Made by a program: the position numbers and the translations under genes
The notes under the pieces: model-generated
Told to the model about the DNA's origin: nothing
Seen by the model: only the letters and a program-made list of their open reading frames with translations
The model's database searches: none
In this document: piece by piece, positions 52,347-61,341 of the stretch
How positions within the stretch are numbered: the stretch's first letter is position 1
Layout: each line of letters begins with the position of its first letter
NCBI GenBank assembly: GCA_031200235.1
Contig: CP133595.1
Location: 1,822,877 to 1,886,876, forward strand
Origin: Cuniculiplasma divulgatum
GTDB lineage: Archaea > Thermoplasmatota > Thermoplasmata > Thermoplasmatales > Thermoplasmataceae
DNA length: 64,000 nt
Direction of reading: 5' to 3'

Positions 52347-52370
52347 CCCCTGTATTTCATTATACAGGGG
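52347..52370. repeat. Perfect 9-bp hairpin upstream of the transposase fragment
   Basis: CCCCTGTAT pairs with ATACAGGGG across a 6-nt loop. On the minus strand it overlaps the G-run (GGGGGGTGA) that could serve as ribosome-binding site for the fragment's start at 52,341. It could limit translation from incoming transcripts, as seen in some insertion sequences; the role is inferred. Confidence 0.5.
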
Positions 52371-52523
52371 AATTATGCAACAAACTTTTTGGAAGTAAAA
52401 GCACGACAAATATGAAATATTTTTATCATTGTATATGCTTAGCTTTTTATGATCCCTGTTTATAGTCCCTTTAGTTCCTTGGGCAGCACCTCTGCTAGCA
52501 TATCAAATTCAAACATCGTTTCA

Positions 52524-52745
52524 ATGAATAAGGTCAAACCAAAAGTTTCAATGAATGAGACTGGCAACAGAATATATATTGACTTTGGAGGTATTGCGAA
52601 TAACTGGATATACGCTGATTCCGATGTGGAAGTAGGCCTGTCTGATGGCTTTAGAATTTCATATATTGCCATAGAATTCAAGAAGAAACTTAGTCAAGAA
52701 GAACAGGAATACCTCAAAGAAGCTGTTGATAATGAAAGAATTTAG
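52524..52745 (+). CDS. Small protein of unknown function, first gene of an AT-rich cassette
   Basis: The 73-residue product from the ATG at 52,524 (M-N-K-V-K-P-K-V) reads I-Y-I-D-F-G-G-I-A-N-N-W-I, with an acidic middle and a helical tail (L-S-Q-E-E-Q-E-Y-L-K-E-A-V). I do not recognise it. The open frame extends further upstream, but that part has poor composition. Its end overlaps the next gene by 14 nt, so the two are coupled. Strong AT richness and flanking transposase remnants suggest recent arrival. Confidence 0.5.
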   Translation: MNKVKPKVSMNETGNRIYIDFGGIANNWIYADSDVEVGLSDGFRISYIAIEFKKKLSQEEQEYLKEAVDNERI

Positions 52746-53142
52746 TGTTAAATTGCAGGAACATGAACCGTGTACTGTGGAGATTCCAGAATTAAAACTG
52801 AAAATTGTTATTGAAGTTATAGACGCACAGATAGTAGAAATAGGAAAGGGCTTGAACGTCCTCAATACCACTTTAAAGGTTGTTCACCAGATTCCTGATC
52901 CTTCTAAGGTGTACAATGGTGTGCCCATGAATCAAATTTCTGAGGACAAGTTGGACAAGGTATCAAAGTTCAAGTTCGACACGCCGGCTAGAAGCCGGTT
53001 CAAGGCTGAAACCGGTGACATAATAGATGTATACGCAGAACCTCTAATAGTTAGATACTCTGAAATTTATATTAGTGCTTTAGGAATTCCCCATTACAAC
53101 ATAACCACAATGTCTGGTGCTATTTTTGTGTCAAAAGATTAA
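52732..53142 (+). CDS. Beta-rich protein of unknown function, second gene of the cassette
   Basis: The 136-residue protein alternates hydrophobic and charged residues (L-K-I-V-I-E-V-I-D-A-Q-I-V-E-I-G) and looks mainly beta. No motif is recognised. The ATG at 52,732 overlaps the preceding stop; the following gene starts 16 nt after this stop. The order small-acidic, beta-rich, about 115-residue third gene is reminiscent of the HicA-like cassette at 32.5 kb, but I see no sequence similarity between them. Confidence 0.5.
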   Translation: MKEFSVKLQEHEPCTVEIPELKLKIVIEVIDAQIVEIGKGLNVLNTTLKVVHQIPDPSKVYNGVPMNQISEDKLDKVSKFKFDTPARSRFKAETGDIIDVYAEPLIVRYSEIYISALGIPHYNITTMSGAIFVSKD

Positions 53143-53158
53143 GTTCATTGATAATCAT

Positions 53159-53506
53159 ATGACAGAGAGGGGTCATTTTGACGATATTTTCAAGTATATT
53201 TTCACTGTGATCGGTGATCAGTCACTTGCATCAAATATTGTTGAAAATCTGAAGAATGGTGATCTTAGAATGTTGGAATCCCTTCTGAATGAAAAGAAGT
53301 TTCTAGACTCTTGCACTGATATTCCTCCTAGCGAATACTATAACGAAAATTGGCGAAAAAAGGCTAATCTACAAATAACAATAAAAGAGCAGAAACTTTA
53401 TTTTGAATTTGTTTTTTCAAAAACACCTGACTGCCTGAAAATTGTTACGGCATATCCTAACAGGAGAAAGAAGGACAGCTTCTTCTACCAACCTGTTTTC
53501 TGCTAA
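53159..53506 (+). CDS. Protein of unknown function, third gene of the cassette
   Basis: The 115-residue protein from ATG 53,159 (M-T-E-R-G-H-F-D-D) has a helical N-terminal half and a beta C-terminal half, L-Q-I-T-I-K-E-Q-K-L-Y-F-E-F-V-F then L-K-I-V-T-A-Y-P-N-R-R-K-K-D. An ending of the form I-V-T-A-Y-P is seen in several small toxin nucleases, but I cannot place it in a family. It closes the AT-rich three-gene cassette and lies just before an IS remnant. Confidence 0.45.
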   Translation: MTERGHFDDIFKYIFTVIGDQSLASNIVENLKNGDLRMLESLLNEKKFLDSCTDIPPSEYYNENWRKKANLQITIKEQKLYFEFVFSKTPDCLKIVTAYPNRRKKDSFFYQPVFC

Positions 53507-53539
53507 TCATATATTTGAGCCTTCTTTCTTAGTAAGTAA

Positions 53540-54409
53540 AGTGTCCAAACAACGAAGTCCATTATTTACCTCTTTGATCTCTGCCCTATCTGATTGACCA
53601 GGAAAATGCAGTTGTACGCTACTATCCTCTCACCAACAGCAACATCATAGTTCCTGCTGTGGACATACCAGATATGCTCACGGTGTATTATTTCCTCAAG
53701 TATTGAAAAGGTCCGCTCTATTTCCCATCTCAGCCGGTATCTGGTCTTCTCCCTCTCACTGATGATTATGCCCGGATTCATTTTGAATGTTAACTTATCA
53801 GGAACGATTCCTATCCCTCTGTTGGTATCTATGATGTAGATTGCATCTGTTTTGTCCATGAAGTAATCACAAATTCCGCCTGAATCATAGGCGCCATCCA
53901 TCATTGAAAAGGCCATTATACTGTCATGAATAGATGCTGTGGTCACCTTCAATTCCCCTAATGCAGGGGAATCAACATCCTGTGCAACATGTGTTTTCCT
54001 GCCATATTCAAAGCCTCTTGTTCCATAACCCCATGAACTCTCGGGATCTTTATATTTTCCTGATTTTCATCGTCTCTGCGCAGTTGTATGCTTGCATGCC
54101 TTCACAATGAAGCTGTCAATTACAGCATTCTCCACATTAGATACAGTGAGATCAATTATGCCGTCTGAATCTGATTGGATTAGGTACACCGGCATTGATC
54201 TCATGCTAGTCCATTCTCAGAGCCCTGTATGACAGAGTGCGTAAGTCTGGAATCTTCCTTATCCCAACGAGATTCATGAGTTCCGGACGGTTGCTTACGA
54301 AGTGGCTGAGGATTTGTATGAAATGCCATAGATCTGCAGGATTACAATGATCTTTAGAAACAATCTTATCCAGCCTTTCCATGATCAGCGGGATATGGTT
54401 CGTTTCCAT
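53540..54409 (-). pseudogene. Decayed insertion sequence with broken DDE transposase
   Basis: The minus strand encodes a transposase in pieces. An N-terminal part (54,206-54,409) ends near L-R-T-L-S-Y-R-A-L-R; a frameshifted middle reads G-I-I-D-L-T-V-S-N-V-E-N-A-V-I-D-S-F-I-V-K and W-G-Y-G-T-R-G-F-E-Y-G-R-K-T-H. The C-terminal part (53,566-53,952) has M-D-G-A-Y-D-S-G-G-I, then R-Y-R-L-R-W-E-I-E-R-T-F-S-I-L-E-E. Stops and frame changes make it inactive. The last 320 bp are closely related to the remnant at 6,798-7,115, including the end GTGTCCAAAC. Confidence 0.75.
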
Positions 54410-54533
54410 ATCCCGTAAATATAATCAGACAGATAAAGTCTAACTATTGACAAACATTCCATAGATTTTCGGACGCCCTATGGCATGTAATATTAACAGT
54501 ATCCAAAATTGCTAAGGTCACTGTGCAAAAAAT

Positions 54534-55157
54534 CTAGGAAAAGTATTTTGCAAGATATTCAGGAAGCTCAACTGATGCATCAAGCGGCATGGCTGACCTA
54601 GCAGTCTTCATTGCTATAACTCCTGACCAGTGTGGTAGTGTGACGTCCACTTTTTTCTCCGAGGGACCGCTGATATTGACTTTCACTGACATCTGCTCAA
54701 GTGGAAGTTCAAGAAATCCAGTCGCGCTGATTTCGGCCCTTGACGGATGTCTGCAGTCATTCCATCGCCCTGGAACCATCTTCTCAGCGAGAGCTTCTGA
54801 AATGGCATACTTTCTATCATAATCTTCCACATCCACCATGCTTCCAAATATCATAACAGATCTGTAATTCATGGATGTGTTAAAGGCACTCTTGGCCAGG
54901 ACTATCCCATCTAATATTGTAATACCAGCACAAACGCTGTTTCCAGATATAAGCACATTGTAGAACCTGCCCTGCTTTGAAGAATGGAAGAATACAGAAT
55001 TGCCTATTCTTGCGAAAGTCATTGGAATGTTGAATATTACACCATTATCGGCGAATGCAACATAGGCCATCATTGCCTGATCCAATATTGAATATGCTAC
55101 ATCCCTGTCTCTTACCGCCCTTTCGGGATGCCTGTGCACATTGCTGACTGAACTCAT
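54534..55157 (-). CDS. Pyridoxamine 5'-phosphate oxidase-like flavin-binding protein
   Basis: The 207-residue protein has the split-barrel layout of NimA/flavin-nucleotide-binding proteins: Y-V-A-F-A-D-N-G-V-I-F-N-I-P-M-T-F-A-R, then V-F-F-H-S-S-K-Q-G-R-F-Y-N, M-N-Y-R-S-V-M-I-F-G and a Trp/Arg-containing K-M-V-P-G-R-W-N-D-C-R-H-P. It would bind FMN or a related cofactor and act as an oxidoreductase or protector; the substrate is unknown. It is divergent from the aldehyde dehydrogenase gene, about 165 nt away. Confidence 0.8.
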   Translation of the reverse strand: MSSVSNVHRHPERAVRDRDVAYSILDQAMMAYVAFADNGVIFNIPMTFARIGNSVFFHSSKQGRFYNVLISGNSVCAGITILDGIVLAKSAFNTSMNYRSVMIFGSMVDVEDYDRKYAISEALAEKMVPGRWNDCRHPSRAEISATGFLELPLEQMSVKVNISGPSEKKVDVTLPHWSGVIAMKTARSAMPLDASVELPEYLAKYFS

Positions 55158-55322
55158 GAGAGTGGAACATTGAGATCTTATATTAAATATATGATATTCA
55201 CTCTACCGATGACAGTAATGCATTTTTTCCATAGATTTCATACAACTGGTGGATATAATTCTATCCTGAATAAACTCACCGGAAAATGGACATATTAATT
55301 AACAGATAGTGCATGTTCAACC

Positions 55323-56642
55323 ATGAAGATTACCACTGTGAATCCCTACAGTCAGGAAAAGCTTGGAGAATATGAAGAATATGATGATGGCCGCGTGGAC
55401 AGAATACTTTCTGGACTTAAGGAAGCTCAGAAGACCTGGAAAAAAGATCTTGACGTAAGGATCGATTACCTCCGGACTGTCCTGAAGCCTAATCTCATAA
55501 AGAGAAAGGAAGAACTGGCAAGACTGATGACCGAGGAGATGGGGAAGCCCATAAGTCAGAGTCTGAGCGAGATAGACAAATGCATCAAGCTTGTGGATTA
55601 TGCAATTGAAGATTATCCAAATTTCCTTGAGCCAGAAACCATAAGGACTGAAGGGAAGAAAACGTACGTGCGCTTCGATCCGCTGGGAACAGTACTACTT
55701 ATAATGCCATGGAATTTCCCATTGTGGCAGGTGATGCGGGGTGCAGTTCCGGCAATGCTGGCAGGTAACGCAGTCGTTCTGAAGCATGCATCCATTGTCA
55801 CAGGCACCAGCCTCATGATTGAAGATATATTCTCTTCTGAACAATTCAGGTCACTGATAGTTTCAGGCTCCCGTGCCGGAAAGATCATACAGAAAGTGGA
55901 AGGTGTATCACTTACGGGATCAAGCGGAGCTGGGAAATCAGTGGCACAGGAGGCGGGAAAGAATCTTAAGAAAGTTGTTCTTGAGCTTGGCGGTTCAGAT
56001 CCATTTATTGTAATGAAAAGCGCAGATGTACATCAGGCGTCTGAAAATGCCGTATTCGCGAGGATGCAGAACAACGGGCAGAGCTGCATTGCTTCAAAGA
56101 GATTCATTGTTCATGAGGATATCTTCCAGGAGTTTGCTGATGAAATTGCCGGGAAATTTGCCAGCGTCAGGATCGGCGATCCTCTTGACAAATCAACATT
56201 TCTGGGCCCGCTGTCATCAATGGAGCAAACAAAGACCGTCAGGTCTCAAATCGAGAATCTGTCAGGCATTGGCAAAGTATCATCATTTGGCGAATACAGC
56301 GGCGGAATAGTTCCGCCCACAATCGCGCAGATATCTGGAAAGTATGACGAGGAGGTCTTCGGTCCCGTGGCAATCCTAACGAAATTCAGGACAGATCAGG
56401 AAGCAATTGCTCTGGCAAATGACACTCCATTCGGGCTGGGTGCATCCATATGGGGTAATAGTGATGAAGCTGAACGTATTGTTCCTGAAATAGAGGCCGG
56501 AATGGTATTCGTGAACAAGATTGTTGCATCAGATCCCAGAGTCCCATTTGGAGGAGTGAAACAGAGTGGTATAGGCAGGGAACTGTCAAAATTCGGTACA
56601 AGGGAATTCACCAACATAAAGACCGTATGGATTGATCATTAA
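55323..56642 (+). CDS. NAD(P)-dependent aldehyde dehydrogenase (succinate-semialdehyde dehydrogenase-like)
   Basis: The 439-residue ALDH-superfamily protein has M-P-W-N-F-P-L-W-Q near 120-128, S-L-T-G-S-S-G-A-G-K for the cofactor, and the active-site Glu in V-L-E-L-G-G-S-D-P-F. The catalytic Cys is in N-N-G-Q-S-C-I-A-S-K-R. It ends P-F-G-G-V-K-Q-S-G-I-G-R-E-L. N-Q-G-x-S-C variants with short length resemble GabD/YneI-type succinate-semialdehyde dehydrogenases. It oxidises an aldehyde to its acid and fits with the class III aminotransferases downstream, which would generate semialdehydes. Substrate not proven. Confidence 0.87.
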   Translation: MKITTVNPYSQEKLGEYEEYDDGRVDRILSGLKEAQKTWKKDLDVRIDYLRTVLKPNLIKRKEELARLMTEEMGKPISQSLSEIDKCIKLVDYAIEDYPNFLEPETIRTEGKKTYVRFDPLGTVLLIMPWNFPLWQVMRGAVPAMLAGNAVVLKHASIVTGTSLMIEDIFSSEQFRSLIVSGSRAGKIIQKVEGVSLTGSSGAGKSVAQEAGKNLKKVVLELGGSDPFIVMKSADVHQASENAVFARMQNNGQSCIASKRFIVHEDIFQEFADEIAGKFASVRIGDPLDKSTFLGPLSSMEQTKTVRSQIENLSGIGKVSSFGEYSGGIVPPTIAQISGKYDEEVFGPVAILTKFRTDQEAIALANDTPFGLGASIWGNSDEAERIVPEIEAGMVFVNKIVASDPRVPFGGVKQSGIGRELSKFGTREFTNIKTVWIDH

Positions 56643-56824
56643 GTGTAATTCGCCATTCATATTTATTTCAGAAACAACTGGCATCTGTATATTTTCAGTA
56701 CAGTCATATGTTTTTTCGAGATGCATTGATTTTTGGACATCAATAAGCTTACAAACGAAACTTAATTCATTAGATATAAGAATACGACTGAAAGTTTTTT
56801 AATAATTTCATAATACTGCTGTTG

Positions 56825-57316
56825 ATGGAAGAGACAAAGAAAGCAGAAACCACGCCAATTAAACTGGACGAAATAGATAAGGACATACTGAAGCTCCTTC
56901 TCTATTCAGACGAGGCAAATCTTAAGACCATTGCCGATAAGCTCAAGGTATCAAAGTCCACAGTCCACAACAGGATAAAACGGATGCGCGATGAAAAGTT
57001 TCTCAATGGACTCTACCCGAATCTGGACACCAACAAGATTGGCGATCAGATTTCTGCCATAACTCTCATAGAAGCAAATTACAGCCCTAATTATTCAATA
57101 GAGGTTGGGGAAAGGATCGCCAGAATAAAAGGAGTATGGGCAGTGTACTATGTAATAGGTGAAAATGATTTCGTGGCACTGATCAGGGCAAAATCGCGGG
57201 ATGATCTTGAAAGGATAGTGACTGAATTCTCAAACACTGAAGGCGTGGAAAGAACAAACACCATTATGGCACTGAGCGTGGTCAAGGAAGATCCCAGGGA
57301 TTCCATCATCTTCTGA
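56825..57316 (+). CDS. Lrp/AsnC-family transcription regulator
   Basis: The 163-residue protein has an AsnC HTH (L-D-E-I-D-K-D-I-L-K-L-L, then T-I-A-D-K-L-K-V-S-K-S-T-V-H-N-R-I-K-R-M) and a RAM/effector domain (W-A-V-Y-Y-V-I-G-E-N-D-F-V-A-L-I-R-A-K). Members sense amino acids or related metabolites and bind as octamers. It lies between the aldehyde dehydrogenase gene and the aminotransferase/MmsA operon and is a likely regulator of both. A TTG codon precedes the ATG at 56,825; an AT-rich box lies about 25-30 nt upstream. Confidence 0.87.
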   Translation: MEETKKAETTPIKLDEIDKDILKLLLYSDEANLKTIADKLKVSKSTVHNRIKRMRDEKFLNGLYPNLDTNKIGDQISAITLIEANYSPNYSIEVGERIARIKGVWAVYYVIGENDFVALIRAKSRDDLERIVTEFSNTEGVERTNTIMALSVVKEDPRDSIIF

Positions 57317-57738
57317 TTTATGTGAAACTCAGGGAATCATTATTTCTATGAAATCGTTCAGTGAAATGAAGCTTTTCCTGGCTCCCTTTGTCTTAACTCT
57401 TTACTGGATTATCTGAAAAGCCATCAGTAATCTGCCAGAAAATACACTTATTTTCTCGAAAATAGAACTATCATAACTGCACAGCATCAGAATTTTCTTC
57501 TAATTATTATGATTTTACTGTAGAACATCCAGGAATATGCAGTTAAATGGATAAAGAGAGCAATTTTGTATTATATGTGTGAATTTATACAAACGAGTGT
57601 AAATATTGATAGGATGTTCAAATGTCGAAAATAGAAGATGAAAAAAATTTAACATCTCATGTCTAATGGTACCGAAGTTTAGAACATAATACACAATAGT
57701 GAAAATTTTCCTATTTTACAGAAGATTTTAATACGCTT
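57317..57738. other. 422-nt AT-rich intergenic region
   Basis: No gene is seen. It separates the AsnC gene from the aminotransferase/MmsA operon and carries AT-rich promoter-like sequence (ATTTTAATA near 57,725-57,733). Length and composition leave room for regulator sites, but no clear repeat was found. Confidence 0.4.
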
Positions 57739-59121
57739 GTGCAATTAATACATGGTGGAAAATTGGAAAAGGTTGAACCAATAGCAAACCATGGAGAAGA
57801 ATCGGTATCCACTTCACTGACATACGCTACCTGGCGGAAGCAGGAAGGGTGGAAACCCCTGAAAATTGTTGACGCCGAAGGCGTGAATTTCATAGATTCA
57901 AGCGGTAGGAAATACCTGGACCTCTCATCTCAGCTCATGTGTTCAAATCTCGGCCACAAGAACATGAACATTATCCGGGCTATTAAGAACCAGGCCGAGA
58001 AGATTGCCTATATTGCACCAGGCTTCAATACTGAAGTCAGGGAGGAGCTTTCTTCAAGCCTCAAGACCATTCTTCCTCCAAACCTCAACAAATACTTCTT
58101 CGCAACGTCAGGCACTGAAGCCAACGAAGCAGCAGTGAAGATCATAAGGATGTACAAAAGAAAGGAAGGGAATACCAAGATAATATCGGCATACAATTCC
58201 TACCATGGTTCCACAGGTTCAAGCATACAGGTCACCGGTGACTTCAGGCGCATAGAGATAGATGATGTGCAGCATTCCCCTGGATTCCTGCATATCCCGC
58301 AGCCTTACTGTTACAGATGCCCATTTGGGTTGAAATACCCTTCATGCAACGTTGCCTGTGCAGATTATGTTGAGTATGTAATCAAGAGCGAAGGACATGT
58401 TGGTGGGATTATCCTTGAACCCGTGACAGGAACAAATGGCGTCATTGTCCCACCCAAGGAATACCTGCCAAGGGTAAGTGAGATTGCCAGAGACAATGAT
58501 GTGGTGTTTGTTGCAGACGAGGTCATGACCGGCTTTGGAAGAACGGGTGACTGGTTTGCAGTGAACCACTGGAACGTGAAGCCGGATATCATTACAACGG
58601 CAAAAGGCATCAGTGGAGCTTACATGCCCCTGTCCCTGACTGCGACAGACAAAAGGATTTCCGAGTACTTTGACCAGAACTACTTTGCCCATGGCCACAC
58701 ATACGAGGCACATCCCATGACTCTTGCTGCTGGAGTTGCAGCCATTGAGGAATACAAGAGACTGGACATAATGAAAAAGGTCAGGGGCATGGCTCCGCAT
58801 TTTGCCAGCAGGCTTGAGGAGATCAGGGAAAGGCACAGATCGGTTGGGGATGTCAGGCACATAGGATTATTCGGGGCAGTGGAACTTGTGAAGGATCAGG
58901 AGAAGAAAACGCCATTCAACAGCTACGAGGAGAAGGTGGCTGGAAAACCCCTGATGACCGATCTGGTTGCAAAGAAAGCAATGCAGGATGGCGTTTACAT
59001 AAGCACATGGGTGACGAATCTCATGATAGCTCCGCCACTCATTATTTCAGGTGATGATCTGGACAGGGGATTCGAGGCACTGGATGCTGCCCTGTCCATT
59101 GCCGACAGGGAGGTGATGTGA
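57739..59121 (+). CDS. Class III (omega) aminotransferase, beta-alanine:pyruvate type
   Basis: The 460-residue protein has class III landmarks: F-A-T-S-G-T-E-A-N-E-A-A-V-K near 121-134, Y-H-G-S-T-G-S, F-V-A-D-E-V-M-T-G-F-G-R-T-G with the PLP Asp, and the Schiff-base Lys in I-T-T-A-K-G-I-S-G-A. It transfers an amino group from an omega-amino acid to pyruvate or 2-oxoglutarate. A cysteine-rich insert (C-Y-R-C-P-F-G ... C-N-V-A-C-A-D-Y) is unusual but seen in some family members. It is coupled to mmsA by overlapping stop and start, so the product is likely a malonate-type semialdehyde. The GTG start is uncertain; TTG 57,763 is possible. Confidence 0.87.
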   Translation: MQLIHGGKLEKVEPIANHGEESVSTSLTYATWRKQEGWKPLKIVDAEGVNFIDSSGRKYLDLSSQLMCSNLGHKNMNIIRAIKNQAEKIAYIAPGFNTEVREELSSSLKTILPPNLNKYFFATSGTEANEAAVKIIRMYKRKEGNTKIISAYNSYHGSTGSSIQVTGDFRRIEIDDVQHSPGFLHIPQPYCYRCPFGLKYPSCNVACADYVEYVIKSEGHVGGIILEPVTGTNGVIVPPKEYLPRVSEIARDNDVVFVADEVMTGFGRTGDWFAVNHWNVKPDIITTAKGISGAYMPLSLTATDKRISEYFDQNYFAHGHTYEAHPMTLAAGVAAIEEYKRLDIMKKVRGMAPHFASRLEEIRERHRSVGDVRHIGLFGAVELVKDQEKKTPFNSYEEKVAGKPLMTDLVAKKAMQDGVYISTWVTNLMIAPPLIISGDDLDRGFEALDAALSIADREVM

Positions 59122-60599
59122 TGAAAAGCAGTGTAAATGAAAGCGAGAAAGTGGAAACAATAAGGAACTATCTGGAGGGAAAATATCAGGATATAGAGGG
59201 GGAGCCGGTTTATGATGTCTATAATCCGGCATTCGGTAAAATTATAGCCAGGACTGCAGGTTCGGGGCAGAGAGTGGTTGATGCTGCAGTGGATGCAGCC
59301 ATGACGGCCTTCAGAAGCTGGTCTAAAGTCCCCATCACCGACAGGGTAAAAATTCTCTTCAGGCTTGAAAACCTTTTGAGGGAGAATGCAGACGAAATAG
59401 CACGAATAGTGACCACTGAGCATGGGAAGACCTTTGATGAGAGCTATGGAGAGGTGATGAGAGCCATTGAGAATGTCGAGTCCGCAACAGCAGCAACATA
59501 CCACATAATGGGCAGGAACAATTCAGATATTGCCAGAGGCATTGACGAGGAACTGATCCGCGAACCCATTGGAGTGTTTGCGGTAATTGCACCTTTCAAT
59601 TTTCCCGTGATGGTGCCATTCTGGTTCATACCGTATGCCATAGGGCTGGGCAATACCGTTGTGGTGAAGCCATCAGAAAAAGTCCCTCTCACCATGCAGT
59701 ATGTTTCCTCCATGTTCCAGAAAGCAGGTATCCCTCCGGGTGTTGTATCCGTGGTGAACGGGGGGCAAGAAACAGTTGAAGCGCTTCTTTCAAACCGGCA
59801 TATATCTGGATACAGTTTTGTTGGTTCCACAAGAACAGCCGAGATAATTCACAGGCGCGGTACTGAAACACACAGGCGTGTTCAGGCTGGTGCTTCTGCA
59901 AAGAACTATGAACTTGTCATGCCTGACGCTGATCTGGGAACGGTAATTCCTTCCCTCATAAGCTCATTCTTTGGCAATGCGGGTGAACGCTGTCTTGCAG
60001 GCTCAGTGCTGGTGACGTTGCCTGAGAATCACCGGAAGGTTGTGAATTCTTTCGTTGACGCAGCTTCAAAGCTAAGGCTTGGCTTTGGACTTGATGCTGA
60101 TACAGATATGGGACCGCTCATCAGAGAAGATCACCTGAAGCGCGTGGAATCATATATTGTCAAGGGAGAAGAAGAGGGGGCACATCTCCTACTGGACGGC
60201 AGGAAGAAGAGATCTCAGAAGCATCCCGAAGGTTACTTCCTCGGCCCAACCATATTTGACAATGCCGCCAGTGACATGAAGATAGTCACTGACGAGATAT
60301 TCGGACCGGTGGCATCAGTAATGGAGGTAAGTAACCTGGGGAACGCCATAGAAACCATCAACAGGAGCAGGTATGGAAATTCAGCAACCATCTTCACCTC
60401 AAGCGGTCGAAACGCAAGAGAATTTGTTCATGGCGTTGAAGCCGGTAATTTCGGTGTGAATGTTGGTGTTGCAGCACCCATCTCGTTTTACCCTTTCGGC
60501 GGTTACAAGGATTCCTTCTTCGGGGACCTGCATGCACAGGGCGGGGACGACCACGTCATGTTCTTCACGGAAAGGAAGGTTGTTGTTTCCAGATGGTGA
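59121..60599 (+). CDS. mmsA: Methylmalonate-semialdehyde dehydrogenase (CoA-acylating)
   Basis: The 492-residue ALDH-superfamily protein matches the MmsA length and pattern. It has D-V-Y-N-P-A-F-G, I-A-P-F-N-F-P-V-M-V-P near 155-165, F-V-G-S-T-R-T-A and the catalytic Cys in N-A-G-E-R-C-L-A-G-S, where MmsA has the G-E/Q-R-C-x-A form. The typical C-terminal F-T-E-R-K-V-V ending follows. MmsA oxidises malonate or methylmalonate semialdehyde to acetyl-CoA or propionyl-CoA. The ATG at 59,121 shares its A with the stop of the aminotransferase gene; a GTG just upstream is also possible. The pair would degrade beta-alanine or 3-aminoisobutyrate. Confidence 0.9.
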   Translation: MKSSVNESEKVETIRNYLEGKYQDIEGEPVYDVYNPAFGKIIARTAGSGQRVVDAAVDAAMTAFRSWSKVPITDRVKILFRLENLLRENADEIARIVTTEHGKTFDESYGEVMRAIENVESATAATYHIMGRNNSDIARGIDEELIREPIGVFAVIAPFNFPVMVPFWFIPYAIGLGNTVVVKPSEKVPLTMQYVSSMFQKAGIPPGVVSVVNGGQETVEALLSNRHISGYSFVGSTRTAEIIHRRGTETHRRVQAGASAKNYELVMPDADLGTVIPSLISSFFGNAGERCLAGSVLVTLPENHRKVVNSFVDAASKLRLGFGLDADTDMGPLIREDHLKRVESYIVKGEEEGAHLLLDGRKKRSQKHPEGYFLGPTIFDNAASDMKIVTDEIFGPVASVMEVSNLGNAIETINRSRYGNSATIFTSSGRNAREFVHGVEAGNFGVNVGVAAPISFYPFGGYKDSFFGDLHAQGGDDHVMFFTERKVVVSRW

Positions 60600-60849
60600 G
60601 AGTTTGCAAAATAAATACATGGTCAAACTCTCCTTGATGGGCAGAAATGTTAAAAGTAGGAAAACAAAGTAACTCCCTTTGTTTTAATCAAGTGCTCGGG
60701 CAGTCATAACTGAATGGAGGAATGCTAAAAGGAAGTGCATTAATCCGGATTTTGTTAAAGTTTAAGGGGATACAAAATTCTCATAGAAATTGAGATTAAA
60801 TGATTAATTAAAGCTTATAGTTCGCATTAGATTGTGAAAACGTTGCCTT

Positions 60850-61341
60850 TCATTTTAATGATTGTAAGTATGTTGGAGGATCCAAAATTCTGTTAACGTT
60901 TATGCCATTCCCGGCAGCATATTTGAGAACGTCCTGTGTATTCCATGTGACAATGTAGTCAATACTGATAAATTTGGCTATAGAAATCATGTACCAATCG
61001 TTTCCCACATCTTTTATTGCTGTAGGATCTATTGTAAGATTCTCGGTTTTTACGAAATTTAGCTGCATAACGTAAGGGTCGAGTCTTGAGTTCAGATACT
61101 CATTTCTAACATCATGTAATGCGCGAAATACATTTCCCTCCTTCTTTCCATTCAATGAAATTTTCTCGATCAGATCTGGGTCTAAATCAAGAAGCCTTTT
61201 CAACTCACCGTAGAGTATATCACAGGTAAATGCCTTATCTAAGCCATTCACGACCCTTCTACACACCTTAGCATTTGAGGAACGAGTAGATCCCGATATT
61301 AGATAGGCCAATACAACATTGGTGTCTATTACGAGTTGCAT
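60850..61341 (-). CDS. PIN-domain ribonuclease, probable toxin of module 2
   Basis: The 163-residue protein starts M-Q-L-V-I-D-T-N-V-V-L-A-Y-L-I, with the first catalytic Asp. Glu lies in Y-G-E-L-K-R-L-L, and G-N-D-W-Y-M-I-S-I-A with D-Y-I-V-T-W supplies the last acidic pair. This is a PIN nuclease like that at 34,263-34,703, with which it shares G-N-D-W-Y and a D-L-D-P-D-type spacer. The start codon directly follows the stop of its winged-helix partner, so the two are coupled. RNA cleavage as toxin is inferred. Confidence 0.8.
   Translation of the reverse strand: MQLVIDTNVVLAYLISGSTRSSNAKVCRRVVNGLDKAFTCDILYGELKRLLDLDPDLIEKISLNGKKEGNVFRALHDVRNEYLNSRLDPYVMQLNFVKTENLTIDPTAIKDVGNDWYMISIAKFISIDYIVTWNTQDVLKYAAGNGINVNRILDPPTYLQSLK

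Noticed and set aside
58342-58860. Minus-strand open frame of 172 codons
   Set aside because: It lies wholly within the class III aminotransferase gene on the other strand and has no recognisable motif.
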